64,000 bases of DNA from Vicugna pacos (GCF_048564905.1 NC_133013.1:10490105-10554104); one strand, 5' to 3'. Positions 10,361 through 22,668 are shown, counted from the stretch's first letter. Notes: generated by a model from the sequence alone, not told the origin. Program-made: numbers and translations.

Positions 10361-12639
10361 GTGGTATGTTTCCACATTATTGAATTCTATTGAATAATTT
10401 TAGTCTTTCCTTCCTTCCCTGATAAAATAATTGTGTACATAGGAGAAAATTATCCGGGTCATTATTAATCATACACTAGTATCTAGTTCATTTTATGCTA
10501 TCATGAAGAAAGTACACAACTTATACCTGTGAAACTGTGTCCATTGACATAAATCATCCTTTTTCACTGACCTACATATATCAGAATAAGCACAGATCAT
10601 TATTTTGTTCTGCTATAAGGTAAAACTTGCATCCTTGTAGCACTGATACACTTAGTTCAATCTTATTTGTCCCTTGTGGGGAAAAAAATGTAGATTTTAC
10701 TACCCACTCCATCACTCACCCAGTTTATAGCTTGCATAATTTTTATGCTTTCCTTCAATACTTCACAATAGTCAATTTAAAGATCTCATCACCTGATGTA
10801 TCCTGTGTTTGCAGCTTGATGTTAAGAAACACTCAATAAACCACAAGTGGGCCTAGAAGTCAGTGATTTGCACTTTTAAGGATTAAACAACAGCGATAAA
10901 ATGTCTTGCTTACCTGATCCCTTCCTGTTACCTTAATTTCCTTAATTTTCCTCCATAAATCATATTTTGATGTCTGCTAAAACTTGAATAATCCCAAATT
11001 TTGGTTATCACTCTTTAGCTCAAACTAAATAGCTGCTTAGGGTGCAATTTCCTGGACATTAAAAAAAATGATTATATTAAGAATCTAGACTATGACTTAA
11101 AAACAGACTAGCACTCCAGTATTATCCTGGAAAAATGACACTGCATCTTGTAGCAGGCCACAGGGGACAAGGGGAGTATTGGCAGAGAGCCAGAGTTTTG
11201 TGTTAACTTCAAGAGCAGAGGTGATTTTTAATGCTTCAACATCATTCATGAAATATTATATATATCATTTGTACTCACAATAACAAGCATGCTCTCCAAG
11301 GAAACATTAAAATAAATAGCTTCTTTAACTCTTTTGTACCTTGATCATATCTTATTTTGATGAACCCATAAAAAGGGAAGGTAAGATTGATGTCGGACAG
11401 ATCAGTAGGGCAACCATGTAGTTTATTACATATTTATGACTCTGAAAGATCAAAGGATGTTTTTATGCACATAACTTGGCAAATGTATTTTGCCATGTTC
11501 AAATACGTTCCAAGTGACTTCAGTGGGGACGTGAAAAGATCTGGCACTTTGCCTGTAATGCTATTTGGCAAGACATTGAATGATGGTGAGATCTGAGAAT
11601 GCAGGAACATACTGTATTACATGTATATGTATACACACTCTATGTATGTATGCACACATTCACTGGTATACAGGAAATGTGTGACTGTATACACACTCTA
11701 CGTAAATATGCTAACCTACATAATCAGAGTAATTAGATGAAATATTGGTACCAGTATGTACCAATAAACTATATATTTGGAAGGACTCCATTATTCTTCC
11801 TTATTACAATATTTTCAAGAAAACTGCAAGTAAAAATGTTGCCATTAATACCCTACAGAGTTTTAAATGTGTATTTAGTAACAAAGTTCTATCTGCTTTT
11901 AGTTTGACAGTCTATCTAACATTTTGAAACATATACAAGGTGAGTCCCAGTGGACTGTAGGGGCAAGGGGACCTAAGATAAGATGTGTCTCCTGCCCGGT
12001 AGACTGGAGACTCCCACACTTTCAGAGCCTAATGACCTCCTCTCACACCCATTCCTGTCCATCAAAGTTTTATTATGTGTATGATGGATGTGTGTGCATG
12101 TGTTTGTCTGTTGCAGGTTGAGTCTGAGTGGTTGTTCCTTTGTCATTATGAAACCAATTATTAGGATTGTCAAAGAAGCCTAGTATCCAGTTAACAAAAA
12201 TACTTTTAGTTTAAAATTGGAATTTGAAAAAAATAACTTTTGATTAATTTTTTCTTATATTCAAATCATGGCTTTACCCTTCTTAAATATCAACAAATAG
12301 TTACAAATTACATTGTCCCAGGTTTTCTCAAAGTATGATGCAAAGAACACATGAATTATTGGATTATTGATGGAGGTCACTTTATGAAGAGTATCTCAGT
12401 AACATATATTTGGGAAACACTGGTTAAACAAATTTGAATGGATTTCTATGATACAGACAATATGGCATTGGAAATCACCAGGATTTTGCTCTAGCTTTTC
12501 CCCAGATGATCACAGTCAATGATTCCTTCATGCATTGCCTTGTGCAGAACATACCCTGGTAAAACTATGATTAATTGATGGGGCTGCCATTGCAATAATA
12601 ATTTATAATTTACTTATCATTAATTGTTGACTGTTCATA
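10361..12639. other. Unassigned non-coding sequence, 2.3 kb
   Basis: No gene is recognised and open frames stay at or under 70 codons. A small spaced duplication lies at 11629-11710. The part at about 12318-12424 (TTCTCAAAGTATGATG at one end, TTTGGGAAACACTGG at the other) faintly resembles a small hAT-type non-autonomous element, but I cannot name it. Confidence 0.45.
11629..11710. repeat. Spaced direct duplication, period 58
   Basis: GTATACACACTCTATGTATG (11629-) recurs as GTATACACACTCTACGTAAA (11687-). Each copy is 24 bases with three differences, and the spacing is 58 bases. Confidence 0.7.
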
Positions 12640-12810
12640 TCCCCTTAGTTATTTAACTTACTGCTTATCTAAATACTCTTACAACATTTATAGAAGAAGA
12701 AAGTAAAACTTAAAGAAGTTGAGCAATTTGCCTGGGAGCGCATGGCTAATTTTAAAGTGAGGATTTTACCCAGGTTTGTCTGTGTCTGTCATATCACAAA
12801 AGTCTTCATC
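12640..12810 (-). repeat. MIR SINE, antisense, diverged
   Basis: The antisense MIR order is visible in decayed form: TTATTTAACTTACTGCTTAT, then TTGAGCAATTTGCCTGGGAG, GCATGGCTAA and TTTTACCCAGGTTTGTCTG. Confidence 0.65.
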
Positions 12811-12834
12811 ACAAGGAAATAATTGTTAACATTG

Positions 12835-12975
12835 GTGACAGATGAGAACTAGTCTTGTGGTGATCCTTTTACAACATATACAAATATCAAATCATTTTGT
12901 TGTACAACTGAAATTAATATAATGCTATAGGACATTTATGCCTCAGTAGAAAAAGGAAAAAATGAAATAAAATCA
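12835..12975 (+). repeat. L1 3'-end fragment, sense
   Basis: Matches an L1M 3' end: GTGGTGATCCTTTTACAAC, CAAATCATTTTGTTGTACAA, CTGAAATTAATATAATGCTA, then GCCTCAGTAGAAAAAGG and an A-rich tail. It is about 140 bases, 5'-truncated, with no clear target-site duplication. Confidence 0.75.
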
Positions 12976-13146
12976 TAGCAAAGTAACTTTATCAATGTTG
13001 GAACATTTTTATCAAAGTATGAGTCTTCACTAGATCAGGTGCAGTAAAAAAACATCATTCCATGTACAGGCATGTTCTATACCAAGTCAAACATTATTTG
13101 TTGTCACTCATCAAGTATTCCTGCTTCAGATATATTGTTTTTACAG

Positions 13147-13228
13147 CTGGTGCTCCAAATGTTGGCTTCCATTTGCAAAACACTAACGCTGAAAGAACCA
13201 AAGGACAAACGTTAAATACCGACCAAGA
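13147..13228 (+). other. Candidate exon (82 bp), gene unknown
   Basis: A segment between an acceptor (CATATTGTTTTTACAG-like, 13130-13146) and a good donor (CAAGA|gtaagaaaac). Two frames are informative. The frame starting at the third base is open up to the donor (GAPNVGFHLQNTNAERTKG). The frame in phase with the candidate exon at 5648-5741 stops after 22 codons (LVLQMLASICKTLTLKEPKD near its end), as a last coding exon might. I recognise neither. The segment is not part of any repeat I can name and lies just upstream of the nested L1 block. It may be a lncRNA exon or chance. Confidence 0.28.
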
Positions 13229-13429
13229 GTAAGAAAACATACTGCATGTTATTTAGAAAGAAATCAGAAAACTTTACCCTTAGATCCTGTGACTGCAGGC
13301 CCCTACTACCTACTGTGAGTCTAAATTTCACTAAAGCAAAGTGACTGGTTCACTTATTTGTCTTTTTCCCCCCTGGTAATTTGGGGGAACAGCTGAACAG
13401 AAAATGTGAGGTGGCAGTTAAACACTGGT

Positions 13430-13911
13430 ATTTCTTGTCTCATTTTGATACCCATACATGTGAGATGTTTGTAAGTGGAAAACCAGTTATCCCAAAATCA
13501 TTTATTGAAGAGATTATCCTTTCTACATTGTGTGTTCTTGATACCTTTGTCAAAAGTCTATTGATTATAAACGCATAGATTTATTTCTGGTCTATCTATT
13601 TTGTTCCATTGGTCTATATACCTGTTTTTATGCCAGTGCCATGCTGTTTTGATTATTATGGTTTTGTGGTATATTTTGAAATTGGGTGGTGTGACACATT
13701 CAACTTTGTTTTTTTGCTTAAGATCACTTGGGCTATTCATGGTCTTTTGTGGTTGCACAAGAATTTTTGTTTTTGTTTTTTTCCATTTTTGTGAAAAAAT
13801 ATCAATGGAATTTTGATAGGGATTGTGTTGAAGCTTTAGATTGTTTGGGGTAGCATGGACATTTAAAAATATAATTCTTCTAATCCATGAACATGTGATA
13901 TCCTTTTGTTT
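13430..13911 (-). mobile_element. Old L1, inverted 5' part (left piece)
   Basis: Antisense L1 ORF2 with the words CATTTATTGAAGAGATTATC, GTTCCATTGGTCTATATACC, TATGCCAGTGCCATGCTGTT and TTTTGATAGGGATTGTGTTG. It breaks off at the target-site duplication of a younger L1 and resumes after that element at 15130. It belongs to the inverted part of the element whose sense-oriented 3' part lies at 16479-17860. The exact left end is unclear, near 13380-13440. Confidence 0.85.
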
Positions 13912-15129
13912 ATTTGTATTTTCTTTTTTTTCAACATTTTTTGAGTTATAGTCATTTTACAATGTTGTGTCAAATTCCAGTGTAGAACACAATTTTTCAG
14001 TTATACATGAACATACATACGTTCATTGTCACATTCTCTTTTGCTGTGAGCCACCACAAGATCCTGTATATATTTCCCCTTGCTACACAGTACAATCTTG
14101 TTTATCTATTCTACAGTTTGAAATCCCAGTCCCTTCCCACCCCCTGTCCCCCTGGCAACCACAAGTTTGTATTCTATGTCTATGAGTCTGTTTCTGTTTT
14201 GTATTTATGTGTTTTTTTTTTGTTTTTTTGTTTTTTGTTTTTTTTTAGATTCTGCATATGAGCAATCTCGTATGGTATTTTTCTTTCTCTTTCTGGCTTA
14301 CTTCACTTAGAATGACATTCACCACTAACATCCATGTTGCTGCAAATGACGTTATGTTGTTGGATTTATGGCTGAGTAGTATTTCATTGTATAAATATAC
14401 CACCTCTTCTTTATCCAGTCATCTGTTGATGGACATTTAGGCTGTTTCCATGTCTCGGCTATTGTAAATAGTGCTGCTATGAACACTGGGGTACAGGTGT
14501 CATTTTGAAGTAGGGTTCCTTCTGGATATATACCCAGGAGCAGGATTCCTGGGTCATATGGTAAGTCTATTCCTAGGCTTTTGAGGAATCTCCACACTGT
14601 TTTCCACAGTGGCTGCACCAAACTGCATTCCCACCAGCAGTGTAGGAGGATTCCCTTTTCTCCACAGCCTCTCCAGCACTTGTCATTTGTGGACTTTTGA
14701 ATGATGGCCATAATGACTGGTTTGAGGTGACATCTCATTGTAGTTTTGTATGCATTTCTCTGATAATTAGTGATATTGAGCATTTTTTCATGTGCTTATT
14801 GATCATTTGTATTTCTTCCTTGGAGAATTGCTTGTTTAGGTCTTCTGCCCATTTTTGGATGGGGTTGTTTGTTTTTTTCTTATTAAATCATATGAGCTGC
14901 TTATATATTCTGGAGATCAAGCCTTTGTCTATTCATTTGCAAAAATTTTCTCCCATTCCGTAGGTTGTCATTTTGTTTTACTTATGGTTTCCTTTGCTGT
15001 GGAGAAGCTTGTAAGTTTAATTAGGTCCCATTTGTTTATTATTGCTTTTATTTCTATTTCTTGGGTAGACTGCCCCAGAACATTTTTGAGATGTATGTGA
15101 GATAATGTTTTGCCTATATTTGTATTTTC
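13911..15129 (-). mobile_element. Young, 5'-truncated L1 nested in an older L1, with 13-bp target-site duplication
   Basis: Perfect direct repeats TATTTGTATTTTC lie at 13911-13923 and 15117-15129. Between them are 1,193 bases of minus-strand L1. The poly-A tail (seen as T) is at 13924-13931, the 3' UTR extends to about 14350, and the rest is the ORF2 C-terminal region. The 5' end is truncated at 15116. The interrupted host L1 reads continuously across the site once the insert is set aside, with one copy of the 13 bases belonging to it, which confirms the junctions. This is the longest copy of the youngest L1 type in the window. Confidence 0.95.
14352..14783 (-). pseudogene. L1 ORF2 protein, C-terminal remnant (143 codons)
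   Basis: The reading frame encodes the extreme C-terminal part of the L1 endonuclease/reverse transcriptase. The Cys-rich segment [20 protein letters not shown] is intact, with its CxxxC spacing and the HCWWEC motif. It is followed by [36 protein letters not shown] and DWIKKRWYIYTMKYYSAI. Full-length L1 ORF2 has about 1,275 residues, so the endonuclease and reverse transcriptase domains are missing here through 5' truncation. The stop after SAINPTT falls earlier than in human ORF2, where several more residues follow. With no promoter and no catalytic domains, it is a dead fragment. Confidence 0.93.
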
Positions 15130-16478
15130 ATCAATTTCTCTCACCAGTGTTTTATAGTTTTCAGCATACAGATGTTTTATATCTTTGGATAAATTTATTT
15201 GTAAGCGTCTTATTCTTTTTGATGTTATTGTAAATGTGATTGTTTTCTTAGTTTCCTTTTTGGAGGGTTCATTGTTAGTGTATAAATATGAAATTGATTT
15301 TTGTATATTGTTTTGTATCCTGTAGCTTTGCTGAATTAGATTATTAGTTCTAACAGTTTTTTGGTGGTGTCTTTAAAGTGTTCTATATATAAGATCACGT
15401 AATCTGTAAACAGAGTTAATTTTTCTTCTTCCTTTCGATTTGGATGCCTTTTGTTTATTTAATTTTTTCTTGTCTAATTACTCTGGCTAGGACTTCCAGT
15501 ACTATATTTAATAAAGGTGGTGAGAGTGGGCATCATTGTTTTGTTTCTGATCTTAGAGTAAAAGTTTATAGCTTTTCATCATTGAATATGATGTTAGCTA
15601 TGGGTTTGCCATGGATGGCCTTTATTATGTTGAGATGAGTCACTTCTTTACCTAATTTGTTGAGTTTTTCTTTTTTTATGATGATGATGAAAGGGAGTTG
15701 AATTTTGTTAAATGCTTTTGTATATCTATTGATATGATCACAGTATTTTATCTTTCATTTTGTTAATGTGGTGTATCAGATACATTGATTTGTGTATATT
15801 GAAACATCCTTGCATCTCAGGAGTAAATCCTATTTGATCACAGTGAATGATCCTTTTAAAGTGCTATTGAATCTGGTTTGCTAGTGTTTGTTAAGGATTT
15901 TTGCATCTGTGTTCAACTAGGCTACTGACCTTAAATTTTGTTTTATTGTAGTGTCCTTATCTGACTTTGGTATAACAGTAATGCTAGCCTAATAAAATGA
16001 ATTTGGAAACGTTTCCTCCTTTTCAACTTTTCGGAAGAGTTTGAGAAAGATTGGTATTAATTATCCTTTAAACGTTCAAAAGAAGTCACCAGGGAAACCA
16101 TCAGACCTTGAATTTGGGAGACTCATTGGGTGGTTTTTGATTACTGATTCAGTCTCCTCACTTGTTATTGGTCTGTTCAAATTGTATATTTCTTTATGAT
16201 TCAGTCTTAATAGATTATGTGTTTCTAAGAATTCATCCGTTTCTTCTAGGTTATCCAAATTGTTGGCATAGAATTATTAACAGTAGTATCTTATGATATT
16301 TGTATTTCTGTTATATCAGTTATAATTTTTCCTCTTTCTTTTTAAAACTTATTTATTTAAGCTTTTCTCTTTTTTCTTAGTCTAGCTAAAAGTTTGTCCA
16401 TTTTGTTTTTATTTATTTATTTATTTAAACTGTTAGTTTCATCAATCTTTTCCTTTGGTTTTCTGATCTCTGTTTAAT
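15130..16478 (-). mobile_element. Old L1, inverted 5' part (right piece)
   Basis: Continues the antisense ORF2 interrupted at 13911. Markers are CACCAGTGTTTTATAGTTTT, TTGTATCCTGTAGCTTTGCT, GGTGAGAGTGGGCATCATTG, GTTAATGTGGTGTATCAGAT and, near the end, TTTCATCAATCTTTTCCTTT. Coordinates rise as the L1 position moves 5'. A (TTTA)n run lies at about 16408-16428. Many substitutions and frame breaks mark it as an old L1M-type copy. It meets a sense-oriented piece of the same element at about 16479. Confidence 0.88.
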
Positions 16479-17860
16479 GAAATAATACCCTATCTCACTC
16501 CATACACAAAATCAACTCAAAACAGAATAAAAACTTAATATAAGTTCTGAAACTACAAAACTAGTAGAAGAAAACAGAGGGGAAAAAAGCTTTTGACATT
16601 GCTCTGGGCAATGAATTTTGGATATAATCCATAAAGCATAGCATCAAACACAAAAGAAGACAAATGGGTTTGCATCATACCAAAAGACTCATGAACAGCA
16701 AGAGAAACATTAGCAGAGTGAATAGACAACTTGTGAAATAGGAGAAAATATTTGCAAACCATACATATGGTAAGGGGTTAAAATCCAAATTATATATGGA
16801 ACTGAAACAAATAAATAGCAATAAAATAAATAATACAATTTTAAAATGAGTAAAGGACCTGGATACACATTTCTCAGAAGAAGAAATACAAGTGACCAAC
16901 AAGTACATGCAAACATGCTCAACATCACTGATCATCAGGGAAATGCGAATAAAAATCACAGTGACGTATGAGCTCATACCTATTACACTGGCTATCATCA
17001 AAAAGACAGATGTTAATAAAAATTGTCTAGGGTGTGGAGAAAAGGGAATCCTTGTATACTAGTGGTGAGAAAATAAATTGGCACATCCATTATGGAAAAC
17101 ATTATAGAAGGTCCTGAAAAAAGTCTAAATAGAGCTACCATATGATCCAGCAATCTAGTTTTGGGTATATAGTCAAAAAATAAAACCATTATACCCCATG
17201 TTAATGGCAGTATATTCCCAATAGCCAAGATATGGAGATAACTCAAGTATTTGTTGACAAATAAGTGGATAAAGAATTAGAATGGAAAAAAGAAGAGCTA
17301 TATTATGTTATAATTCTGTTATATTAAATATTTCATTATATATTTTTGAAATGGAATATTTTTCAGTCATGAGGAAGGAAGAAATCCTGCCTCTGTGACA
17401 ATGTAGATAAAACTTGAGGACATTATGCTGAGTAGCAGATAAAATATTGTATGATCTCATTTATATGTGGAATCTAAAAACAAATGAACAAAATAACTCC
17501 ACTCACAGAAACAGAAAGTAGAATGGTGGTTACCAGGACCTGGGAGCAGGTAGGAGAAAAGAGGAAGGGCTGGTCAAAGGGTCCAAAGTTACAAGTTCTT
17601 AGAATAAATGTCTAGAAATCTGATGTATAGTCATGATGACTACCCTTACTAATATTATATTCAATGAACATTTGAAAATATGCTATGACAGTAGATTTCA
17701 AGCACACCCATCACATACCAAAAATTATAACTATGGAAGGAGGTGATATGTTAATTAGCATGACTGTAGTCATCATTTAACTATTTATATTTCTAATGAA
17801 TCATCATGTTGTACACCTTGAATAAATGCAATTTAAAATATATATAAATAAATGAAAAAG
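16479..17860 (+). mobile_element. Old L1, sense 3' part of the inverted element
   Basis: Sense-strand L1 starting in late ORF2 (CCCTATCTCACTCCATACAC) and running through AAATATTTGCAAACCATACA, AGTAAAGGACCTGGATACAC, TACCATATGATCCAGCAATC and TGTATGATCTCATTTATATG into the 3' UTR and an A-rich end at about 17820-17860. Its ORF2 start point lies just downstream of where the antisense part (13430) stops. The two parts therefore make one L1 with an inverted 5' portion, as twin priming leaves behind. Open frames on the minus strand here are antisense shadows. Confidence 0.88.
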
Positions 17861-18981
17861 AAGGTAAAGGTTTGTGTGAGATTTCACACTGCTCATACTC
17901 CATGTGAATAAATCTGAAGACTAAGACATTTTTAGATACCTTCCAGGGTCAAAATTTGTACCTGCAAGTGATTGGTGTGACCAAAGAATGATTGCAAGTC
18001 CATGTTTGAGATCAAAATCCATCCTTCAAATAGGATAGCTGAGTACCAATATGCATATGCTTGAAAAGAAAAGAGCAATTTCTTATTAGGATTTTATATA
18101 ACTTGATTGACTCATAAAGCTGAAGAAAGAGGATGCCAAAACGTGCTAATATATACAGAAGCTGCCAACACCATGGAGGGAAAAATCAATATGACCTGGA
18201 GCTAAGGCGATTCAGGGCTTCTCACTATGTGAAAGCTGCTGCCATATACATACATATACATTATATATTTAATGTGTGCATGTGTGTGTGTGTGTGGTGT
18301 GTGCTTAAAATGTGCTTCATGCTTTGATTATTTGTAGAATTGTTGAATTATAAGAAAACCTAGAAAAAACTCTTATTTTGTGATGTTGAAATTTGTGTTG
18401 TTCTGAAAAACTAATATTAAATAGAAATTTGTGGCCAAAGATGTATCAAATATGTATATAGGAATAGTGTGTTCCAAAAAGTATGAAAAATTTATCTGTG
18501 TTCTCACGAACTTTTCATGGCATTCCCATAAGTAAAAGTTTAAACTAGAAAAGTGCTGAATTTCTTCAAATTGATGACTTGAAATCATATTTCTCAAGTA
18601 ATATTCTTTTTAGTGAATCTTTCCTTAATTTTTGAAACTTACTTGATTCTATGTTTGTCAAATTCCAGTCAAATTAACCCACTGGAGGCAACACTAATGG
18701 ATCTTTTAAAAGAAGATAGAAGTCTTGGCTTCAATCAGGAAAACTCTTGGCAAGTTCTTTGAGATAAAATATTTCCACATGATTATTCATCAATTGAGAC
18801 AGCATTAGCACTTATAAAAAAAAATCCAGATTTTAATTCTGTTTTCATGTCTTCTGTGCAGTAGAGAACACATTCCTATAAAGAAAGTTCCCTGAATAAT
18901 GATTTAAAACTTGGAGTCTTTCCCAAAGAGATCATTTCCAGTTACACAGCCCTGCCTTCACCAGGAACAGTGGAGATGCTG
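17861..18981. other. Unassigned non-coding stretch with a (TG)n microsatellite
   Basis: No gene or nameable repeat is seen. A TG repeat occupies 18281-18302 next to a TATACA-rich patch. The minus-strand open frame at 18373-18597 shows no family signature. Confidence 0.5.
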
Positions 18982-19222
18982 CAGTGTTTAATAAGTTGAG
19001 CTCTGGGGCCAGACTGCCTGGGTTTAAATCTGGATCATTACCTCACTCAGAAACTTGGGTGACTTATGTAACCTCTCTCTGTCTTAGTTTCTTCTTCTGT
19101 AAAATAAAAATAAATGAAATATGTCTTAACTACGAGGGTTGTTATGAGGATTCAGTGCATCATAAATGCAATTATCTAGACCAGAGTCAGGGAAATGATA
19201 TTATAACTATGTCAAGTGAATA
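18982..19222 (+). repeat. MIR SINE
   Basis: Near full-length sense MIR: GGGGCCAGACTGCCTGGGTT, ACTTGGGTGACTTATGTAAC, TTCTTCTGTAAAATAAAAA and GGGTTGTTATGAGGATTCAG, then a decayed tail. Confidence 0.92.
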
Positions 19223-19804
19223 TAAATTAATTGCAGAGTTCTCCAGATAGCAACACTCTGGGCCACTTCTCCCTCATGGACCCATCACATGTTTATTGGG
19301 TGTCTTCTATATGCGAGATTCCATATTTCATGAACTGGATCTACCTGCATGTAGAACAGCAGGAGCCTTTTTCTTAGTGATGCTGTTGTGTTAGGCTCCT
19401 TTTCCTAGAACTGCTAACTCTTAAAATGATGCCTCTCAAGAAAAAAACAGTAACTTCATGATAGAGAGAGAAATAAACACTATCTCAGCCAGGTGACCAA
19501 GGTCAACATCAACAGTTACGAGTCATCTTAGAGCATGTGCTTTTGATACGATGTAATGAGAAAGGACACTTTACCTCTGTCCTCTTTTCCCCCCAAATTC
19601 TTAGCCCAAGCTTAATCATGAGAAAATCATCAGACAAAGTTTAATTGAGGGACATTACACAAAGTAGCTCCTCTGCATTCTTGTCAAGGTCATCAAAAAC
19701 AGGGAAAGTCTGAGAAACTGTCATAGTCAAGAGGAACCTAAGTGACTTAGTGACAAATGAGTGCAATGTGGAATCCTAAAATGTGGTATAAGAACAGAAA
19801 AGAA
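19223..19804. other. Unassigned non-coding stretch
   Basis: No gene, repeat or clear motif is seen. Confidence 0.45.
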
Positions 19805-20050
19805 AAAAAAATACTACAGCAGGTAAAAACTAAGGAAATCTACATAAACTGTAGATTTCATTTTAGTTAATAAAAAATAAAGTATCAATATTGGTTCATT
19901 AGTTTTGATAATATGTATATACTGATTTAAGCTTTTTAATAATATAAGAAACCAGGTGTGAGGTATATGAGAACCTCCTGTACTGTCTTCACAACTTTTC
20001 TGGAAATTTGAAATTTTCACAATTTATTATTAAAAATTTATTTAAAAAAA
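19805..20050 (+). repeat. Old L1M 3' end, sense
   Basis: Matches the L1M 3' end with AAAACTAAGGAAATCTACAT, AAAGTATCAATATTGGTTCA, GAGGTATATGAGAACCTCCT and GTACTGTCTTCACAACTTTT, closing in an A/T-rich tail. It is 5'-truncated and diverged. Confidence 0.72.
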
Positions 20051-22660
20051 ATGCCCCTCCAGGCCCCAAAGTCATGGCCATGAAATTATTTAAACTTCCA
20101 GGAAACTCTGAAAAGTCAAACTGCCAAATGAGCAAATAATTCCTTTTTTTTTTTTCTAGGACTTTTCAGATGGAATAGAATGGTTCAAACAAAAATCACT
20201 GTTGTTAAGGCCATTTTAACATTCTCCTCTGAATTTTTAATGGAAATATAAATGAAACTAGAAATTCAGGATTCCTGCTTTAGAATAAAGTTAAGAGCTG
20301 ACATTCACTGAGACCCTTATATTATTTAAATATATATTAATTGTATATCATGGATTAATAATTAATAATACATTATCAATAGTATCAATATGAATTAATA
20401 ATATATTAATAAACATGCATTAACATAAATATATTATATGGTAGCCTGTGCTCAACTTTTTCCATGGATTAGCTCTTGAGTACTGTTCAAAAACCTACTC
20501 CATAGGTAGTCGGTAGTCTTACTGCCCATGTATGAGAAAACCATTTGCAGTTATGTCTGTGATGTGCTTGCCCCTGGGATGGTCCAGTTTTAATGCACGT
20601 GGAGCTCTTCCTGCTTTCCTTGAACTGAATGCCCCCGTTCAGATGTCTAAAGGGCTATTCAACAAGTTGCCTCACTAGGCTTCCTGGCTTACACCATGTG
20701 ACACTGTCACATTGCATTGCATTGTCCCCAGTGGGATGTGAATGGTGAATAAGCACAGTCTTATTCCTAAAAGGCAGAGCGCACAGTGCTATCTGCATTG
20801 CCCATGACAAACTAAGGCATCGATCTAATGTCCAGGGGTTATGCTAACAAACAGCAAGTTGGGGTTTACTTACTTAGTGGATTCTGAAATTTTAAAAGTG
20901 AACTAGAGGCAAATCTCTCTGCTAGATGAATTTATGAATCAGTTTCATAATCAACGGTAGCTGAATCTTCAGAAAACACTGAAAAGAAATATCGTTTAGT
21001 CAAATCATAGATTTGTTAGAAGCAGGGCAAGAGCACGGGCCCCCATGTCTATAACGATCCTACACTTGACCTAATGTTCTTCTGTCGCCATCTTGAAATT
21101 CTCAAGACTTTTTGAATCAGGAGCTCTGCCTTGTGATTTTTGCACTGGACCCCATGCTTGCTGCTTTTGAAATCATGTCCCTCAGTGTAGTCTCACAACT
21201 CTATGCTTGCTAAGTCTTCTTCAGGAAGACACAGTCATTCTTAGGAAGGTAGGTTTACCCAAATCCCTTATGTAAAATGTTCCAAATCAAGTGGTTTAAG
21301 TAACAGACTTTGCTCTAATCTCTCTCTCTCTCTATTGCCTGTTTGCGAGCACTGAATTCAAGGCCCTGGACAAGTAGAAGCGTTGGATCTACCATGAGAT
21401 TTTAATCATAGATGCAGACACTGTCAAACAAACCAGGAGAAAGTTATCAATGCACTGCTATATTGCCATCTGACCTAGTCTAGAAACTGAATGCCCAAAC
21501 AGTTGGCTTAACAATCACAGTGAATAATTCTGCAACCAAAAGCCTTCTAAGAGAAAGGCTCTTATAAAATCTTGCAGTAGAAACAATTTATGTCCATTTA
21601 TCTACAACTAACTTGACACTCACCTAAGTCATGTAATCTCTGATCTCCAAATCTGAAAACAGATGAAAAAAAATTCCCTTTATTTAAGAGGCATTATGGC
21701 CAAACATTGATGAGGGATTCTTAAAGGCAAACACATGGATTTTACATACTCCAAAGGAGCTAATATTTTGCATTTAATCAGCCAAAATTCTCATCCTATT
21801 AGTGAAAATGTCATTTTTCCCCTTTTGTGGTTCCTACTGGAAACCTAAAACCCTTACCTTAAAGGGCTATTTTTCTCCTGGTCTGTTTGTAGCTCCCAAT
21901 CATTATGCTCTGAGAAAAGAGAAATCTACTGAGAAAGCCACAAGATGGAAACATCTTCCTTAGATAGGAGGTTTTTTTGAATGCTGCTGGAAATGCGCAG
22001 CATCTAAAGAACCCGTAATTTTAGGGCTACCTGCTAAATCCGAGAGATCAGGTTGTAAAATCCCGACTTTGAACTGGACCAGACGATAAATACTGTTTCA
22101 GCTTCTGACTTTACAGAAGGCTTTAATTATTATTCCTTTCTTCAAATATTCTTACTGCCTTCTTGGCTCTTCTCTCCTCCTTTGTACTGTATTCTTCTGA
22201 GGTCCTTGCCTTCACATGGGAACTCTATGACCCAGGTCCTACCCTGGTAGCTGAAGGCTCCTAATGAGGGTGGCACTGCCATTCCCACCTCTCAGAGACT
22301 GTCTTGGCCACATGGTCACCTAGGAGCATCCCGGCAGGGGTATCTTCTTGCCTCTGTGAAGCTCCTTTGTTGAGTTCAAAACCTTATTACAATTAGAGTG
22401 GAAAAGCCTCCCTGGGTTGTTTAGATGTTATCTCTGCCAGAGAGACATGTCTACAATATAGGCTGGAAAATTTCTTCTAAACTAAAATTAATTGGCAGAA
22501 AATCTGCTGGTGTTCTAGAGAAAGTTCTGGGACACTGTCAAAAGATTTTCTTTGGGCTTACACTGGGGTAATTAAGAATTCACTCTCCTCTCTTTTTCCT
22601 TCTCTTACCTTAATCCCACCTATATAAGAAATATATATTTTTAAAGTAGCAACAAGGGCA
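20051..22660. other. Largely single-copy non-coding sequence, 2.6 kb
   Basis: I see no gene, and almost nothing that reads as a transposon. There is a TAAT/ATTA-rich patch at 20318-20440 and a short CT run near 21319-21333. The low repeat content over more than 2 kb, compared with the left third of the window, makes it a reasonable place to look for conserved non-coding elements. No single motif stands out. Confidence 0.5.
20318..20440. repeat. AT-rich low-complexity patch
   Basis: Dense repeats of ATTAATA/TATTAAT words over about 120 bases, for example TTAATAATTAATAATACATT. Confidence 0.8.
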
Positions 22661-22668
22661 ATTCAAAA

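Noticed and set aside
12318-12424. Possible small hAT-type non-autonomous element
   Set aside because: Only the end words resemble known elements; the interior does not fit a family I can name.
16675-17001. Minus-strand open frame of 108 codons, hydrophobic
   Set aside because: It is the antisense of an L1 ORF2/3' region lying on the plus strand; the hydrophobic look comes from reading AT-rich coding sequence backwards.
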